Source: Pleurocapsa minor GSE-CHR-MK 17-07R (lineage in GTDB: Bacteria > Chloroflexota > Anaerolineae > Aggregatilineales > Phototrophicaceae). From it: 64,000 bases of DNA. The first letter of the stretch is position 1; each line of letters opens with the position of its first letter. Location: NCBI GenBank assembly GCA_019359125.1, contig JAHHHY010000007.1:23355-87354 (forward strand). The letters run 5' to 3'. Positions 41,835-50,508 of this stretch are shown piece after piece. The notes beneath the pieces were generated by a model that saw only the letters and a program-made list of their open reading frames with translations, ran no database searches and was not told where the DNA came from. The position numbers and the translations under genes were made by a program.

Positions 41835-43316
41835 TTACCAGCTGTAGCGCACCGTGTAGGTGATGACAGTCTCGCCCTGGGGCGGCACATCCACGCGGTA
41901 CTCAATCGTGTTGCTGTTCAGCTGCGTATAGGGCGCGCTCGATTCCAGGATTTCCCATTCGCTCCAGCGGAACAGGTTCTCCGGCACGCGGATCTGCACG
42001 GCCTGGTCGTCCTTGCGGTTGCGCAGGCGAATCTCGTAGGTTTCCTCGATCGTGCGGTCGCCGATCATGCGGAAGGCCGTCTGTGTGCGCTCGCCCACCA
42101 GGTCAAACGCGTTGCCCAGGTAGATTTCAACTTCTTCGCCCTGCGGCGTGTGCTCGATGGTGTTCTCGCCGATCAGCAGCGCCGTGCCGTCCACGTCTTC
42201 CTGATATACGCGGATGCGTCCGGAGGGCAGGTCTGCACCGAGGCCGCCTTCTTCATCGGTCGTGAAGGTGAGGAAATTCTGCACGTCGGTGATGCCGGTC
42301 GCACCATAGTACTGGTCGCTCTGCACATAACCGTAGTACAGCGGGCTGCCGTCATAGACGTAGAAGGTGCTGGCCGGCACGCCTGACCCGCTGACAAACT
42401 CGACCTGCTTGGTCTCGTTGTCCAGCACAGTCACCGGGCGGCCGATTTCATAGAGCTGGTATTCGCTGAATTCGCGCTGTTCCACCTGGGGAGCGGGCAC
42501 GGCGCTGGCCACCGCGTCGTACATCATTTCTTCTGCCCGCAGCATCTGTTCCATGTCGGGCAGGCGGTTCACGTCGCCCGCAATCAGCTTGACGATGGCG
42601 TTCTCAAAGCTGGCGCCGCTGGTATTGTTCAGCGTGATCCAGCCGTTCAGGTCCAGCCCGCTGTTGTCCGGGTTAACCAGCACCACATAGTCGGCGCTCC
42701 AGTTCATGCCGCTCGTCAGATAGGTCAGCTCCAGCGACTGATCGCCGGAGGCATCGCTGTCCAGCAGCCAGCGCAGGGTGGGGCGTGTGATCAGGCCGCC
42801 GGGCAGTTCAGGGAAGCGCAGGTCGCGCACGTTGCTGATATTCACTACCAGCACCTGGCCTTCGTCATCGCGCAGGATGATGTCGCCGGTGCGCCCGCTC
42901 AGCAGCTCGCCGGCAAACACTTCGCCGTCATTGGTCGTCAGCTCGATGCGCTGGTCCAGATAGCGGTTGAGCAGGGCGAAGCTGTCCACCAGGTCATACA
43001 CATAGCTCTGTTCCAGCACGCTCAGGCCGTCGGGCGAGGTCGCGCTGTCAAACTGCACGCTGGTCGGGTCGATGCCCGCCGCTACGTCGGTGAAGTTCAG
43101 GATGTTGATGCCTTCGCCCAGCGTATACGAACGGCTGTCGCGCACCAGCGCGGTGCCCTGGTTGTAGATGGTCAGCGCGACACTCTCGCGGGTGCCGCCG
43201 GTGGCCGGCAGCGGATTGTCCAGGTCCTGGGCATAGACGATGGTGGTGCTGGCCAGCAGCAGGGAGGCTGCGGCGATGGCGGCAGTGCGCCGGAATGAAA
43301 ATCGCAAACGAGTCAT
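41835..43316 (-). CDS. DUF4139 domain protein, secreted paralogue
   Basis: Start 43316 (MTRLRFSFRRTAAIAAASLL) follows AAGGAG; the 39 upstream track codons are dropped, leaving 493 residues. A signal peptide ends near VYAQ. The rest matches the neighbour at 40313: 'LTIYNQGTALVRDSRSYTL', 'EQSYVYDLVDSFALLNRYLD', 'LPGGLITRPTLRWLLDS', 'LIAGDVNRLPD' and 'VPPQGETVITYTVRYSW'. The two are a tandem duplication in which one copy is exported. The biochemical role is unknown; the repeats suggest a structural or binding protein of the cell surface. Confidence 0.87.
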   Translation of the reverse strand: MTRLRFSFRRTAAIAAASLLLASTTIVYAQDLDNPLPATGGTRESVALTIYNQGTALVRDSRSYTLGEGINILNFTDVAAGIDPTSVQFDSATSPDGLSVLEQSYVYDLVDSFALLNRYLDQRIELTTNDGEVFAGELLSGRTGDIILRDDEGQVLVVNISNVRDLRFPELPGGLITRPTLRWLLDSDASGDQSLELTYLTSGMNWSADYVVLVNPDNSGLDLNGWITLNNTSGASFENAIVKLIAGDVNRLPDMEQMLRAEEMMYDAVASAVPAPQVEQREFSEYQLYEIGRPVTVLDNETKQVEFVSGSGVPASTFYVYDGSPLYYGYVQSDQYYGATGITDVQNFLTFTTDEEGGLGADLPSGRIRVYQEDVDGTALLIGENTIEHTPQGEEVEIYLGNAFDLVGERTQTAFRMIGDRTIEETYEIRLRNRKDDQAVQIRVPENLFRWSEWEILESSAPYTQLNSNTIEYRVDVPPQGETVITYTVRYSW

Positions 43317-43377
43317 GATGATGCTCCTTAATGGGTTAAATGACGGCCAAGACGTGTCTGGTAATCTGGTGCCGGGG

Positions 43378-43509
43378 GAGCGCCTTGCGAGGCGCCCCTG
43401 CAAACCCCAACCGCGTTGGGCAGAAACTAACACGTCTGATGCTCAACCTGCGGACTACCCCGGATAACCTGCCCAATCCGCCGTGGCAGGGGCGCCTCGC
43501 GAGGCGTCC
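43378..43509. repeat. Pair of palindromic 24-mers in inverted orientation
   Basis: GAGCGCCTTGCGAGGCGCCC at 43378 (ending CTGC at 43401) is matched by the reverse complement starting GCAGGGGCGCCTCGC at 43486-43509, with two mismatches. Each copy is itself nearly palindromic around GCCTCGCGAGGC. They lie in the gap between two minus-strand genes. Confidence 0.6.
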
Positions 43510-43558
43510 GCTGTTTGTGAAGCCTGCTTCGCCAGCCGGAATTGTGCGAACGTCCATA

Positions 43559-44296
43559 TTAGCTCTGCACCTCGACGCCGTTGACGATGATCGTCACCGG
43601 GGTGTCAAACTGTCCGTCCAGTTGAATCGTTTCCTCGTAGGGAATCAGCATCATGGTGCAGATCTGGCCTTCTGGCACGACCTGATTGATCGACACGTAC
43701 ACGGCGCTGCCTTCGCGGTACTGCTGAATTTCGACCGGCAGTTCTTCGCAGCCGGTGGGCAGCGAGCCGGTCACGGTAATAGTGATGTCCCAGGGGGTGC
43801 TGCGCGTCTGTACTGCGGTCACAGCATCCACCACGATCGGCATCAGATTCACGGCCTGTGCAGGGGCCGCGTCCTGGTTGGCGACGATGCCGTTGACGAT
43901 CACGGTCACGCCCAGGGGGTAGTTGCCTTCAAGCTGCACGGTCTCGATGTAGGGCACCAGCATCATCGGGCAGTTGGGCGCGCCGACGACGACCTGGCCG
44001 ATGCTCACGAAGACGGTGTTGCCCTCCTGAAATTCGACTGTTTCGATGTCCAGATCGGTGCAGCCGGTCGGCAGCGTGCCGTTCACGATCAGGCTGATGC
44101 GCGCGGGCACTTCCGACGTGAAGTAGGCAACCGCGCTCTCCACGTCCACCGGGAAGACCTGGGCATCCGTGAAGATGATTTCCGGCGTCGGCGTCGGCGT
44201 CATCATCATCTGGACAGGTTCCGGGTTGCTCTCGACCCGCACAGGTGTCGTGATGCCGAAAAACAGCAGCAACAGCAGCAGGATTAATTCCAACAT
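43559..44296 (-). CDS. Secreted or membrane-anchored protein with two internal repeats
   Basis: Start 44296 (MLELILLLLLLFFGI) follows GGAGA; 55 track codons are dropped, leaving 245 residues. A hydrophobic N-terminus acts as signal or anchor, followed by a short Thr/Pro segment. Two repeats of about 75 residues then occur: 'ISLIVNGTLPTGCTDLDIE...' to '...VTVIVNGI' and 'ITITVTGSLPTGCEELPVE...' to '...VTIIVNGV'. Each has two Cys at matching positions (LPTGC and NCPMM/ICTMM), probably one disulfide per repeat. The family is not recognised. It is upstream of the secreted DUF4139 gene on the same strand. Confidence 0.78.
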   Translation of the reverse strand: MLELILLLLLLFFGITTPVRVESNPEPVQMMMTPTPTPEIIFTDAQVFPVDVESAVAYFTSEVPARISLIVNGTLPTGCTDLDIETVEFQEGNTVFVSIGQVVVGAPNCPMMLVPYIETVQLEGNYPLGVTVIVNGIVANQDAAPAQAVNLMPIVVDAVTAVQTRSTPWDITITVTGSLPTGCEELPVEIQQYREGSAVYVSINQVVPEGQICTMMLIPYEETIQLDGQFDTPVTIIVNGVEVQS

Positions 44297-44433
44297 TGAT
44301 TCATTCTCCACATCTTGCGTCTGATATAACCTTACATGGATAAGACGCCGATGCGTGCGGATTGGTTCCATGCCTGCTGCATGAATTTCGGAATTTGTTT
44401 CGCGCCCCTGAAAAGACGCCGGGCGGCAGCGGG

Positions 44434-45591
44434 TTACCCTGACGCGGGCAGTCTGCGCCACACCTGCACATCCGGGCTGCCGATGCGCACGACATAGCGA
44501 TACGCGCCCCAGTCCACCCAGCTCACGCCTGTGCGCGCCACCCGGTCTTCAATCTCGTCGCGGCAGGCGGCGATCATGACATCGGCCTGCGCCGCGGCCC
44601 GGGCAAACTGCGCGTCTGATTCGGCGCGGGTACGGGCAGTCGCATTCAGCGGACGGCACAAGACGCTGGCCGTGCCGATCGGGTCGGCGGGGATATTGAG
44701 CGAGTAATGCAGATGGCGCTCGATCACGGCGCGCACGTCTTCGGGTGTGAACACGGGCGGGCACTGTTTGTACAGCGCCGGATCGTCTATATACAGCGCG
44801 CGCGGGGGAGCGCCCACCTCGCGCAGCACGCGGTCGATTTCCTTGTCATCTTCCCACACCGCATACGAGGCGTGCGCGAGCAGTTCTCCGCACAGCGCAT
44901 AGGGCGTCAGGCTCATTTTGCCCCAGAAGCCCTGCACCTCGTCGCGTGATATCCTCCCGGCCATGTCGTCGTCGCGGGCAAAGGCGGCATTCAGCAGGTC
45001 GATCACCCCCGCGTCGATATCCACGCCCGTCATTGCGGCGTGCTGGTTTGGCGCGTAGGGGCTGACCGCCGCCGGTCGGCCAGCGGCATCGTGGACGCGC
45101 ACGCTCTCGGCTTTCAGGCGTTCCAGCAGCGGGCGCCCGTATACGGCATCGTGCGCGGGCATGACCAGCCAGCCCTGTTTGCCCGTGCCCGCGATCGTTG
45201 AGCAGATAAAGGTCGCACCCTCGATGCGGATCCAGCGGTCAGACTTCTCGGCCATCACCCAGGCGTCGGGTGACTCCCAGCCCCAGGCATACGGCGCCTC
45301 GCTGTTGAAGGAGACGGCAGTGTGCTGCGGCGTAATCATGCTGACCAGCTTGAGCTGCGGATAGGCGTCGGTCAGCTCGCGCAGGCTGGCGATGGTGGCG
45401 AAGCCATCAGCCGAGAACACCACCCCGTCCCCAGCCTGCAAGGCATCCAGCCGGGCGCGCAGGCAGGCGTCGAACAGCGCGCGAGCGGGCGCGGCTTCCG
45501 GGCGCGGGCGATAAATCATTTCCAGGCTGATCACCGGGCAGTCTGCCAGGTATTCAGCGGCATCTTCAGCAAAATAGGCGTGTTTGATCAT
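44434..45591 (-). CDS. Hypothetical protein, function unknown
   Basis: The track shows one ORF of 798 residues to 46830, but everything above 45591 is antisense to the P450 gene. ATG 45591 (MIKHAYFAEDAAEYLADCPV) gives 385 residues. It is soluble with no signal peptide or membrane helix. Segments include 'VVFSADGFATIASLRELTDAYP', 'ATFICSTIAGTGKQGWLVMP' and a C-terminal 'VSWVDWGAYRYVVRIGSPDV'. No family is recognised. It is transcribed away from the P450 gene with only about 70 bp between starts, so the two may share control. Confidence 0.7.
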   Translation of the reverse strand: MIKHAYFAEDAAEYLADCPVISLEMIYRPRPEAAPARALFDACLRARLDALQAGDGVVFSADGFATIASLRELTDAYPQLKLVSMITPQHTAVSFNSEAPYAWGWESPDAWVMAEKSDRWIRIEGATFICSTIAGTGKQGWLVMPAHDAVYGRPLLERLKAESVRVHDAAGRPAAVSPYAPNQHAAMTGVDIDAGVIDLLNAAFARDDDMAGRISRDEVQGFWGKMSLTPYALCGELLAHASYAVWEDDKEIDRVLREVGAPPRALYIDDPALYKQCPPVFTPEDVRAVIERHLHYSLNIPADPIGTASVLCRPLNATARTRAESDAQFARAAAQADVMIAACRDEIEDRVARTGVSWVDWGAYRYVVRIGSPDVQVWRRLPASG

Positions 45592-45660
45592 GTTGGATAG
45601 TGTAATCTCTTGGGGCGGCGCTGCCAACCGCGCCGAATCTGCCGACAGGAGGACACCCTG

Positions 45661-46998
45661 ATGCCCACCCATCCGCCCGGCCCGCCCAATGCGTGGGCCT
45701 TTCTGGGAGACATTCGCGAGCCGTCGCAGCGCCGACTCGATGCCATGCGGTCGGCTGTCGAGACATATGGCAATATCGTCTCGGTGCGGCTGCTGGGCCG
45801 GCGCTATTACCTGATCAATCATCCCGACCTGACGCGTGCCGTGCTGGTGGACGATGCGGCGCATTATCATCGCACGCCCGGCCAGCAGGCTGACCGCGCC
45901 CGCGTGCTGGAGATGGGCAAAGTCACCCACGAGCGCGAGGACCACCGGCGCATCCGGCGCATCATTCAGCCAGCCATGACCCCGGCGCGCATGAGCGTGC
46001 ACGTCGAGCCGATGCGTATGATGGCCAGTGAGCACATGGACAAATGGCAGCCCGGCCAGTCCATCGACATCGCCGAAGACTTGTCGCGCCTGACGATTCG
46101 CATCGCGGCCCGCTGCCTGTTCGACGCGGAGACCGGGGTGACATTCGATGAGTTTGGCGCGGTGCTCAAGCTGGCGCAGGATTACCTGAGCAACATGAAC
46201 CGCGCGATAAAGCTGCCGATCTGGGTGCCCACGCGCGACCATATGCGCCTGTGGAGTGCGTGGGGCACGCTGACAAAATCGATCCGCAGCATGATCGCTG
46301 CCCGGCGGGCTGCACCGGGCCAGCATCACGATATGCTCGAAAATATCCTGGCCGCGGCCGATGAATCCGACGGCGCCCGCCTGACCGACAAAGAAGTCGA
46401 AGACACCATGATCGGCCTGCTGATCGCCGGGCATGAAACGACCGCCACGCTGCTGACCTGGACCCTGTATCTGCTGGCCGAACATCCTGACGCGGAAGCC
46501 GCGCTGCACCGTGAGCTTGACAACGTGCTGGGTGGGCGCGCGGTCACGCCTGATGACCTGCCGCGCCTGCCGTACGTCGATGCGGTCATCCGCGAGTCGA
46601 TGCGCCTGTATCCGCCGGCCTGGGCGCTGACCCGGCGGGCGCTGGCCGGCGCCAATCTGGGCGGCTATGCCATCGACGAGGGCGCGCATGTGTTCATGAG
46701 CCCGTATCTGGCCCAGCGCGATGCCCGTTTTTACGACGATCCGGATACTTTTCGCCCGGAACGCTGGCTGGATGGCCTGGAAAAACGCATCCCGCGCTAT
46801 GCCTATTTTCCCTTTGGCGGCGGCAGCCACATCTGCACCGGCCAGTTTTTCGCGTGGATCGAGGCGCAGACGCTGCTGGCGGCGCTGTGCGCGCGCTGGC
46901 GTTTCGTGCGTGCGGATGATGCCCCGGTCAGGCCGCGCCCGCTGATTACCATGTTCCCTGCGGATCCGCTGCTGATGCTGCCCATGCAGCGCGCATGA
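45661..46998 (+). CDS. Cytochrome P450
   Basis: A 445-residue soluble P450; ATG 45661 follows AGGAGG, so 17 track codons are dropped. The proline-rich start (PTHPPGPPNA) is followed by the I-helix oxygen-binding motif 'AGHETTATLLTW', the ExxR motif 'ESMRLYPP', 'FRPERWL', and the heme loop 'FPFGGGSHICTGQFFA' with Cys as iron ligand. It resembles the CYP102/CYP4-like fatty-acid or terpenoid hydroxylases in general form, but the substrate is unknown. No ferredoxin or reductase gene is adjacent. Confidence 0.94.
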   Translation: MPTHPPGPPNAWAFLGDIREPSQRRLDAMRSAVETYGNIVSVRLLGRRYYLINHPDLTRAVLVDDAAHYHRTPGQQADRARVLEMGKVTHEREDHRRIRRIIQPAMTPARMSVHVEPMRMMASEHMDKWQPGQSIDIAEDLSRLTIRIAARCLFDAETGVTFDEFGAVLKLAQDYLSNMNRAIKLPIWVPTRDHMRLWSAWGTLTKSIRSMIAARRAAPGQHHDMLENILAAADESDGARLTDKEVEDTMIGLLIAGHETTATLLTWTLYLLAEHPDAEAALHRELDNVLGGRAVTPDDLPRLPYVDAVIRESMRLYPPAWALTRRALAGANLGGYAIDEGAHVFMSPYLAQRDARFYDDPDTFRPERWLDGLEKRIPRYAYFPFGGGSHICTGQFFAWIEAQTLLAALCARWRFVRADDAPVRPRPLITMFPADPLLMLPMQRA

Positions 46999-47042
46999 GA
47001 CGCCATTCAGCCAGTATTAAACAAGCTCTCAGCTACGGCATA

Positions 47043-47106
47043 TTGACGCTTTTCAACACGGGTCGTATAGTTAGCACATCAAATGGTTAGAGATACTAAT
47101 CATTTG
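47043..47106 (+). promoter_or_regulatory. marR promoter and operator
   Basis: TTGACG (47043-47048), a 17-bp spacer and TATAGT (47066-47071) form a good promoter with a start near 47078. Directly after it CAAATGGTTAG (47080-47090) faces CTAATCATTTG (47096-47106), 10 of 11 matching. This is a typical MarR-size operator placed to block transcription of its own operon. Confidence 0.8.
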
Positions 47107-47121
47107 GAAGGCAAAGTAATC

Positions 47122-47595
47122 ATGACCGAACAGCAGTACCAAAGTGATGCGGAGGTTTACGCGCTGGCACGCAAAACGCTGCAGATATTTCCCTTGCTCA
47201 TGCGTTTGATGAGCGGAGAGATGCGCAGTGATGACCGCAAGATGGATGCGGGACTGATGGCCCTTCTGGGGTCACTTCAGTTTCGCCCGCACTCGCTGAG
47301 CGAGCTGGCAGAACGCATGAATGTCAGCCTGCCGACGATGTCCAGCACTGTAAGCACGGCGGAATCTCGCGGATGGGTCACACGGACGCGCTCTGAGAAA
47401 GACCGGCGCATCGTGTGGATTACGATCAATCCCGAGGGGGACCGCGTGCTTGAAGAAGCGCAGCACGAAATCGCGGGGCGCATCGCACGCATTATCGAGG
47501 CGATGCCGCCTGAACAGCGTGGCCAGCTGGATAACGGGATGGATGCCCTGGCCGGGGCCTTCGCCCGCTACCTGGCGGAACACGCAGAGTCATAA
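47122..47595 (+). CDS. MarR-family transcriptional regulator
   Basis: The track start at 47083 lies inside the operator; ATG 47122, after GGAAGG, gives 157 residues. The winged helix is 'LSELAERMNVSLPTMSSTVSTAESRGWVTRTRSEKDRRIVWI', with the typical D-R-R wing. Helices at both ends form the dimer interface. It heads an operon with a DrrAB-type ABC exporter, so it is probably a repressor released by a toxic ligand that the exporter removes. Confidence 0.93.
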   Translation: MTEQQYQSDAEVYALARKTLQIFPLLMRLMSGEMRSDDRKMDAGLMALLGSLQFRPHSLSELAERMNVSLPTMSSTVSTAESRGWVTRTRSEKDRRIVWITINPEGDRVLEEAQHEIAGRIARIIEAMPPEQRGQLDNGMDALAGAFARYLAEHAES

Positions 47596-47668
47596 TCAGC
47601 AGCACCTGTCGTTACCGACCACTACCCAGCAGCACAGCACGTCACCGAGATGCACGGAGAGATTCAAC

Positions 47669-48646
47669 ATGTCACAATCCAGAGAAATTATCGCGCACGA
47701 CCTGGTCAAGCGTTATGGCGATTTTGCCGCCGTCGACAACATATCCTTCAAGGTCAACGCTGGCGAAGTCTACGGCTTCCTGGGCCCCAACGGCGCGGGC
47801 AAGAGCACGACCGTCACCATGCTGACGACGCTCAGCCTGCCCACCAGCGGCACGGCCACCGTCGGCGGCTTCGACATCACGCGCCAGGCCAATGACGTGC
47901 GCCGTATCAGCGGCGTCACGCTGCAGGATGTCGGCCTCGATCCGCTGATGACCAGCCTGGAGCTGCTCACGATTCAGTCGCGCCTGTTTGGCATGAACAG
48001 CAAGCAGGCCAAAGACCGCGCCATGGAGCTACTGGCGATTGTCAAGCTGAACGAACCCGGCGTGATCAAGCGCCCGGTGGGCAAGTACAGCGGTGGTATG
48101 CGCCGCCGCCTCGACCTGGCGATGGGACTGGCCCATGAGCCGGAAATCCTGTTCCTGGACGAGCCGACGACCGGCCTCGACCCGGCCAGCCGTCGCGACA
48201 TCTGGGCCGAAGTGCGCCGCCTGAACCGCGAGCTGGGCATGACGATCTTCTTGACCACGCAGTATCTGGAAGAAGCCGACGAACTGGCCGACCGGATCGC
48301 CATCATGGTGAAGGGCAAAATCGCCATCGAAGGCCAGCCCGAAGCCCTGAAGTCGTCGCTGGGCAGCGAATCGATCAATGTCACCTTCAAAGATGCCGAT
48401 TCCGCCGCCAGCGCCAAAGATGAACTGGCCGAGATGTTCGACCGTGTGCAGCTGGACCGCCGCATGGTGCGTTTGTACAAGAACGGCGCGGCCCAGGTCG
48501 TGCCGGCTGTTGTCAACCGCCTGAACGAGCGCGCCCTGGTGCCCACGTCGCTGACGCTGACCACGCCCACGCTGGACGATGTGTTCCTGCAGGTGACCGG
48601 CCAGACGATCAACAACGATACCGAAGAAGACGAACCTGCCGCCTGA
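47669..48646 (+). CDS. ABC exporter ATP-binding protein, DrrA/CcmA type
   Basis: ATG 47669 after GGAG gives 325 residues; the track's 73 upstream codons overlap marR in another frame. Walker A is 'GPNGAGKS', the signature is 'YSGGMRRRLD', Walker B is 'ILFLDEPTTGLD', and the H-loop follows 'LTTQYLEEADELADRIAIM'. The ~80-residue C-terminal extension with 'SINVTFKD...' and 'TLTTPTLDDVFLQVTG' is typical of daunorubicin-resistance-type ATPases. Its partner is the permease that follows. Confidence 0.94.
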   Translation: MSQSREIIAHDLVKRYGDFAAVDNISFKVNAGEVYGFLGPNGAGKSTTVTMLTTLSLPTSGTATVGGFDITRQANDVRRISGVTLQDVGLDPLMTSLELLTIQSRLFGMNSKQAKDRAMELLAIVKLNEPGVIKRPVGKYSGGMRRRLDLAMGLAHEPEILFLDEPTTGLDPASRRDIWAEVRRLNRELGMTIFLTTQYLEEADELADRIAIMVKGKIAIEGQPEALKSSLGSESINVTFKDADSAASAKDELAEMFDRVQLDRRMVRLYKNGAAQVVPAVVNRLNERALVPTSLTLTTPTLDDVFLQVTGQTINNDTEEDEPAA

Positions 48647-48656
48647 GAAGAAAGGG

Positions 48657-48764
48657 AAGTTAAAAGTTAAAAGGTGAAAGGCGAAAAGAGCCATTCCATG
48701 CTTCGGAAGCTCACAGGCTACACAACACATCGCCCTTTTTAACTTTTAACTCTCCCCTTTTAAC
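48657..48764. repeat. Inverted pair of heptamer arrays (AGTTAAA type)
   Basis: A forward array (about 48657-48688) reads AGTTAAA AGTTAAA, then AGGTGAA, AGGCGAA. After about 45 bp of unrelated sequence a reverse array (about 48732-48764) reads TTTTAAC TTTTAAC, then TCTCCCC TTTTAAC. The two arrays can pair as a long AT-rich stem. The element lies between the exporter ATPase and permease genes of one operon. Confidence 0.75.
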
Positions 48765-48803
48765 GACTCTCTCTGCCTGAACCAGTAAAAGGACTCTACG
48801 CCA

Positions 48804-49640
48804 ATGACCTCTGTAAGCACAGCACCCAGCGCCCTAACGCGCGCCAGCGAGACTGATCACCCGTCGATGCCGTTCGTCAGCCAGGTCGTCATGATGACGC
48901 GCCGCAGCCTGATGACCTCGTTCCGCGATCCGGTCGCCATCCTGCCCGGCTTCTTCATCAACATGTTCTTCCTGTTCATCTACACCGGGTCGCTGGGCAC
49001 GGCGTCCAACTTCCTGCCTGGCCTGGCCGGGCAAAGCTATCTCGGCTTCATCCTGCCGTTCTCGGTCATCAGCGCATCGCTGGGCACGTCGGGCATCGCC
49101 GGCCAGAGCATCGTGCGCGATATCGAGCGCGGCTACTTCGACAAGCTGCTGCTCACGCCGATCAACCGCTGGGCGCTGCTGCTGGGCCCGATGATCTCGG
49201 CCTCGTTCATCCTCGTGCTGCAAACGCTGCTGGTGGTGGGCGTCGCGGTGCTGATGGGCCTGCGCCCCGAAACCGGCATCCCCGGCGTGGCCGCCCTGCT
49301 GGTGCTGTCACTGCTGACGGGTATCGCCTTTGCCGGCTTCACGGTTGCCATCGCCCTGCGCACGGGCAGCGCGGCAGCCACCCAGGGCGCGGGCTTCCTG
49401 TTCTTCCCGCTCTCGTTCCTGACGGCGACGTTTGTGCCCCTCAGCCTGCTGAGCGGCTGGATCCGCACCGCGGCTGAAATCAACCCGATCACCTATATCA
49501 TCGATGCAGGCCGCGCCGTGCTGAATACAGGCTGGGACAACGACATCATGATTCGTGCGCTGATTGCCTGCTTCGTGCTCGGCGGCATCACCTTCACCTT
49601 CGCGCTCACCAGCCTGCGCGCCCGCGCCCGCCGCAAGTAA
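48804..49640 (+). CDS. ABC-2 type exporter permease, DrrB type
   Basis: A 278-residue membrane protein with about six helices and the ABC-2 layout: cytoplasmic N-terminus with 'MMTRRSLMTSFRDPVAILPG', a helix pair, 'RDIERGYFDKLLLTPINRWALLLG' as coupling segment, and 'VPLSLLSGWIRTAAEINPITYIIDAGRAVL' near the C-terminus. This matches DrrB-like permeases for drugs or lipids. It follows its ATPase after the heptamer repeat element and ends before a strong terminator. Confidence 0.92.
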   Translation: MTSVSTAPSALTRASETDHPSMPFVSQVVMMTRRSLMTSFRDPVAILPGFFINMFFLFIYTGSLGTASNFLPGLAGQSYLGFILPFSVISASLGTSGIAGQSIVRDIERGYFDKLLLTPINRWALLLGPMISASFILVLQTLLVVGVAVLMGLRPETGIPGVAALLVLSLLTGIAFAGFTVAIALRTGSAAATQGAGFLFFPLSFLTATFVPLSLLSGWIRTAAEINPITYIIDAGRAVLNTGWDNDIMIRALIACFVLGGITFTFALTSLRARARRK

Positions 49641-49668
49641 TCGGTAACGCCAGCCAGACATCCAAAAC

Positions 49669-49703
49669 AAAAAGGCGCATCCATAACCGGTGCGCCTTTT
49701 TTC
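49669..49703. terminator. Bidirectional terminator between DrrB-type and amino-acid ABC genes
   Basis: AAAAAGGCGCA and TGCGCCTTTTTT form a stem with A- and T-rich flanks between two convergent operons. Confidence 0.88.
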
Positions 49704-49730
49704 GTGCCTTCGGCGGGTGTGTGGCCGACG

Positions 49731-50498
49731 TTACAGAATCTGGCTGAGGAACAGCTTGGTGCGCGGGTGCTGCGGATTGTCGAACAGCTGCTCCGGCGTG
49801 CCCGTCTCGACGATGCGGCCCTGGTCGAAAAACAGGATACGGTCGGCCACTTCGCGGGCGAAACCCATCTCGTGGGTCACGCAGACCATCGTCATGCCGC
49901 TGCTGGTCACTTCTTTCATCACGTCCAGCACTTCTTTCACCATTTCCGGGTCCAGCGCCGACGTCGGTTCGTCAAACAGCATGATCTTCGGCTCCATCGC
50001 CAGCGCACGGGCGATAGCGACGCGCTGCTGCTGCCCGCCGGAAAGCTGGCCGGGATACTTTTCGGCCTGTTCAGGGATGCCGACGCGGTCGAGCAGCTCG
50101 CGCGCCTTCTGCTCGGCTTTCTCTTTGCTCCAGCGGCGCACATTCATCGGCGCCAGCATGACATTGTTCAGCACCGTCAGGTGCGGAAACAGGTTGAACT
50201 GCTGGAACACCATGCCGATTTCGCGGCGGATGGCGGCGATATTGCGGATGTCGTGGCCCATCGTGATATTGTCCACGATGATCTCGCCTTCCTGATGTTC
50301 CTCCAGCCGGTTGATGCAGCGGATGAAGGTCGATTTGCCAGAGCCGGACGGCCCGATGACCACCACCACCTCGCGCGGCATCACATCCACAGTCACATCG
50401 CGCAGCACATGAAACTCGCCAAACCACTTGTTCACCTTGCGGCAGATGATGATCGGTTCTGCCGAGGCCGTGTTTTCTGAATGCGTCACATCGCTCAT
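49731..50498 (-). CDS. aapP: Amino-acid ABC transporter ATP-binding protein
   Basis: A 255-residue ATPase of the GlnQ/AapP type. Walker A is 'GPSGSGKS', signature '[15 protein letters not shown]', Walker B '[15 protein letters not shown]', followed by the H-loop '[17 protein letters not shown]'. '[23 protein letters not shown]' is typical of polar amino-acid importers. It is the last gene of the minus-strand operon, 10 bp after the AapM-like permease. Confidence 0.95.
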   Translation of the reverse strand: MSDVTHSENTASAEPIIICRKVNKWFGEFHVLRDVTVDVMPREVVVVIGPSGSGKSTFIRCINRLEEHQEGEIIVDNITMGHDIRNIAAIRREIGMVFQQFNLFPHLTVLNNVMLAPMNVRRWSKEKAEQKARELLDRVGIPEQAEKYPGQLSGGQQQRVAIARALAMEPKIMLFDEPTSALDPEMVKEVLDVMKEVTSSGMTMVCVTHEMGFAREVADRILFFDQGRIVETGTPEQLFDNPQHPRTKLFLSQIL

Positions 50499-50508
50499 AG
50501 GATTTCTC

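Noticed and set aside
45592-46830. Upstream half of the 798-residue ORF continuing from the 44434 orphan
   Set aside because: It is fully antisense to the P450 gene; the real start is placed at 45591 where the two genes diverge.
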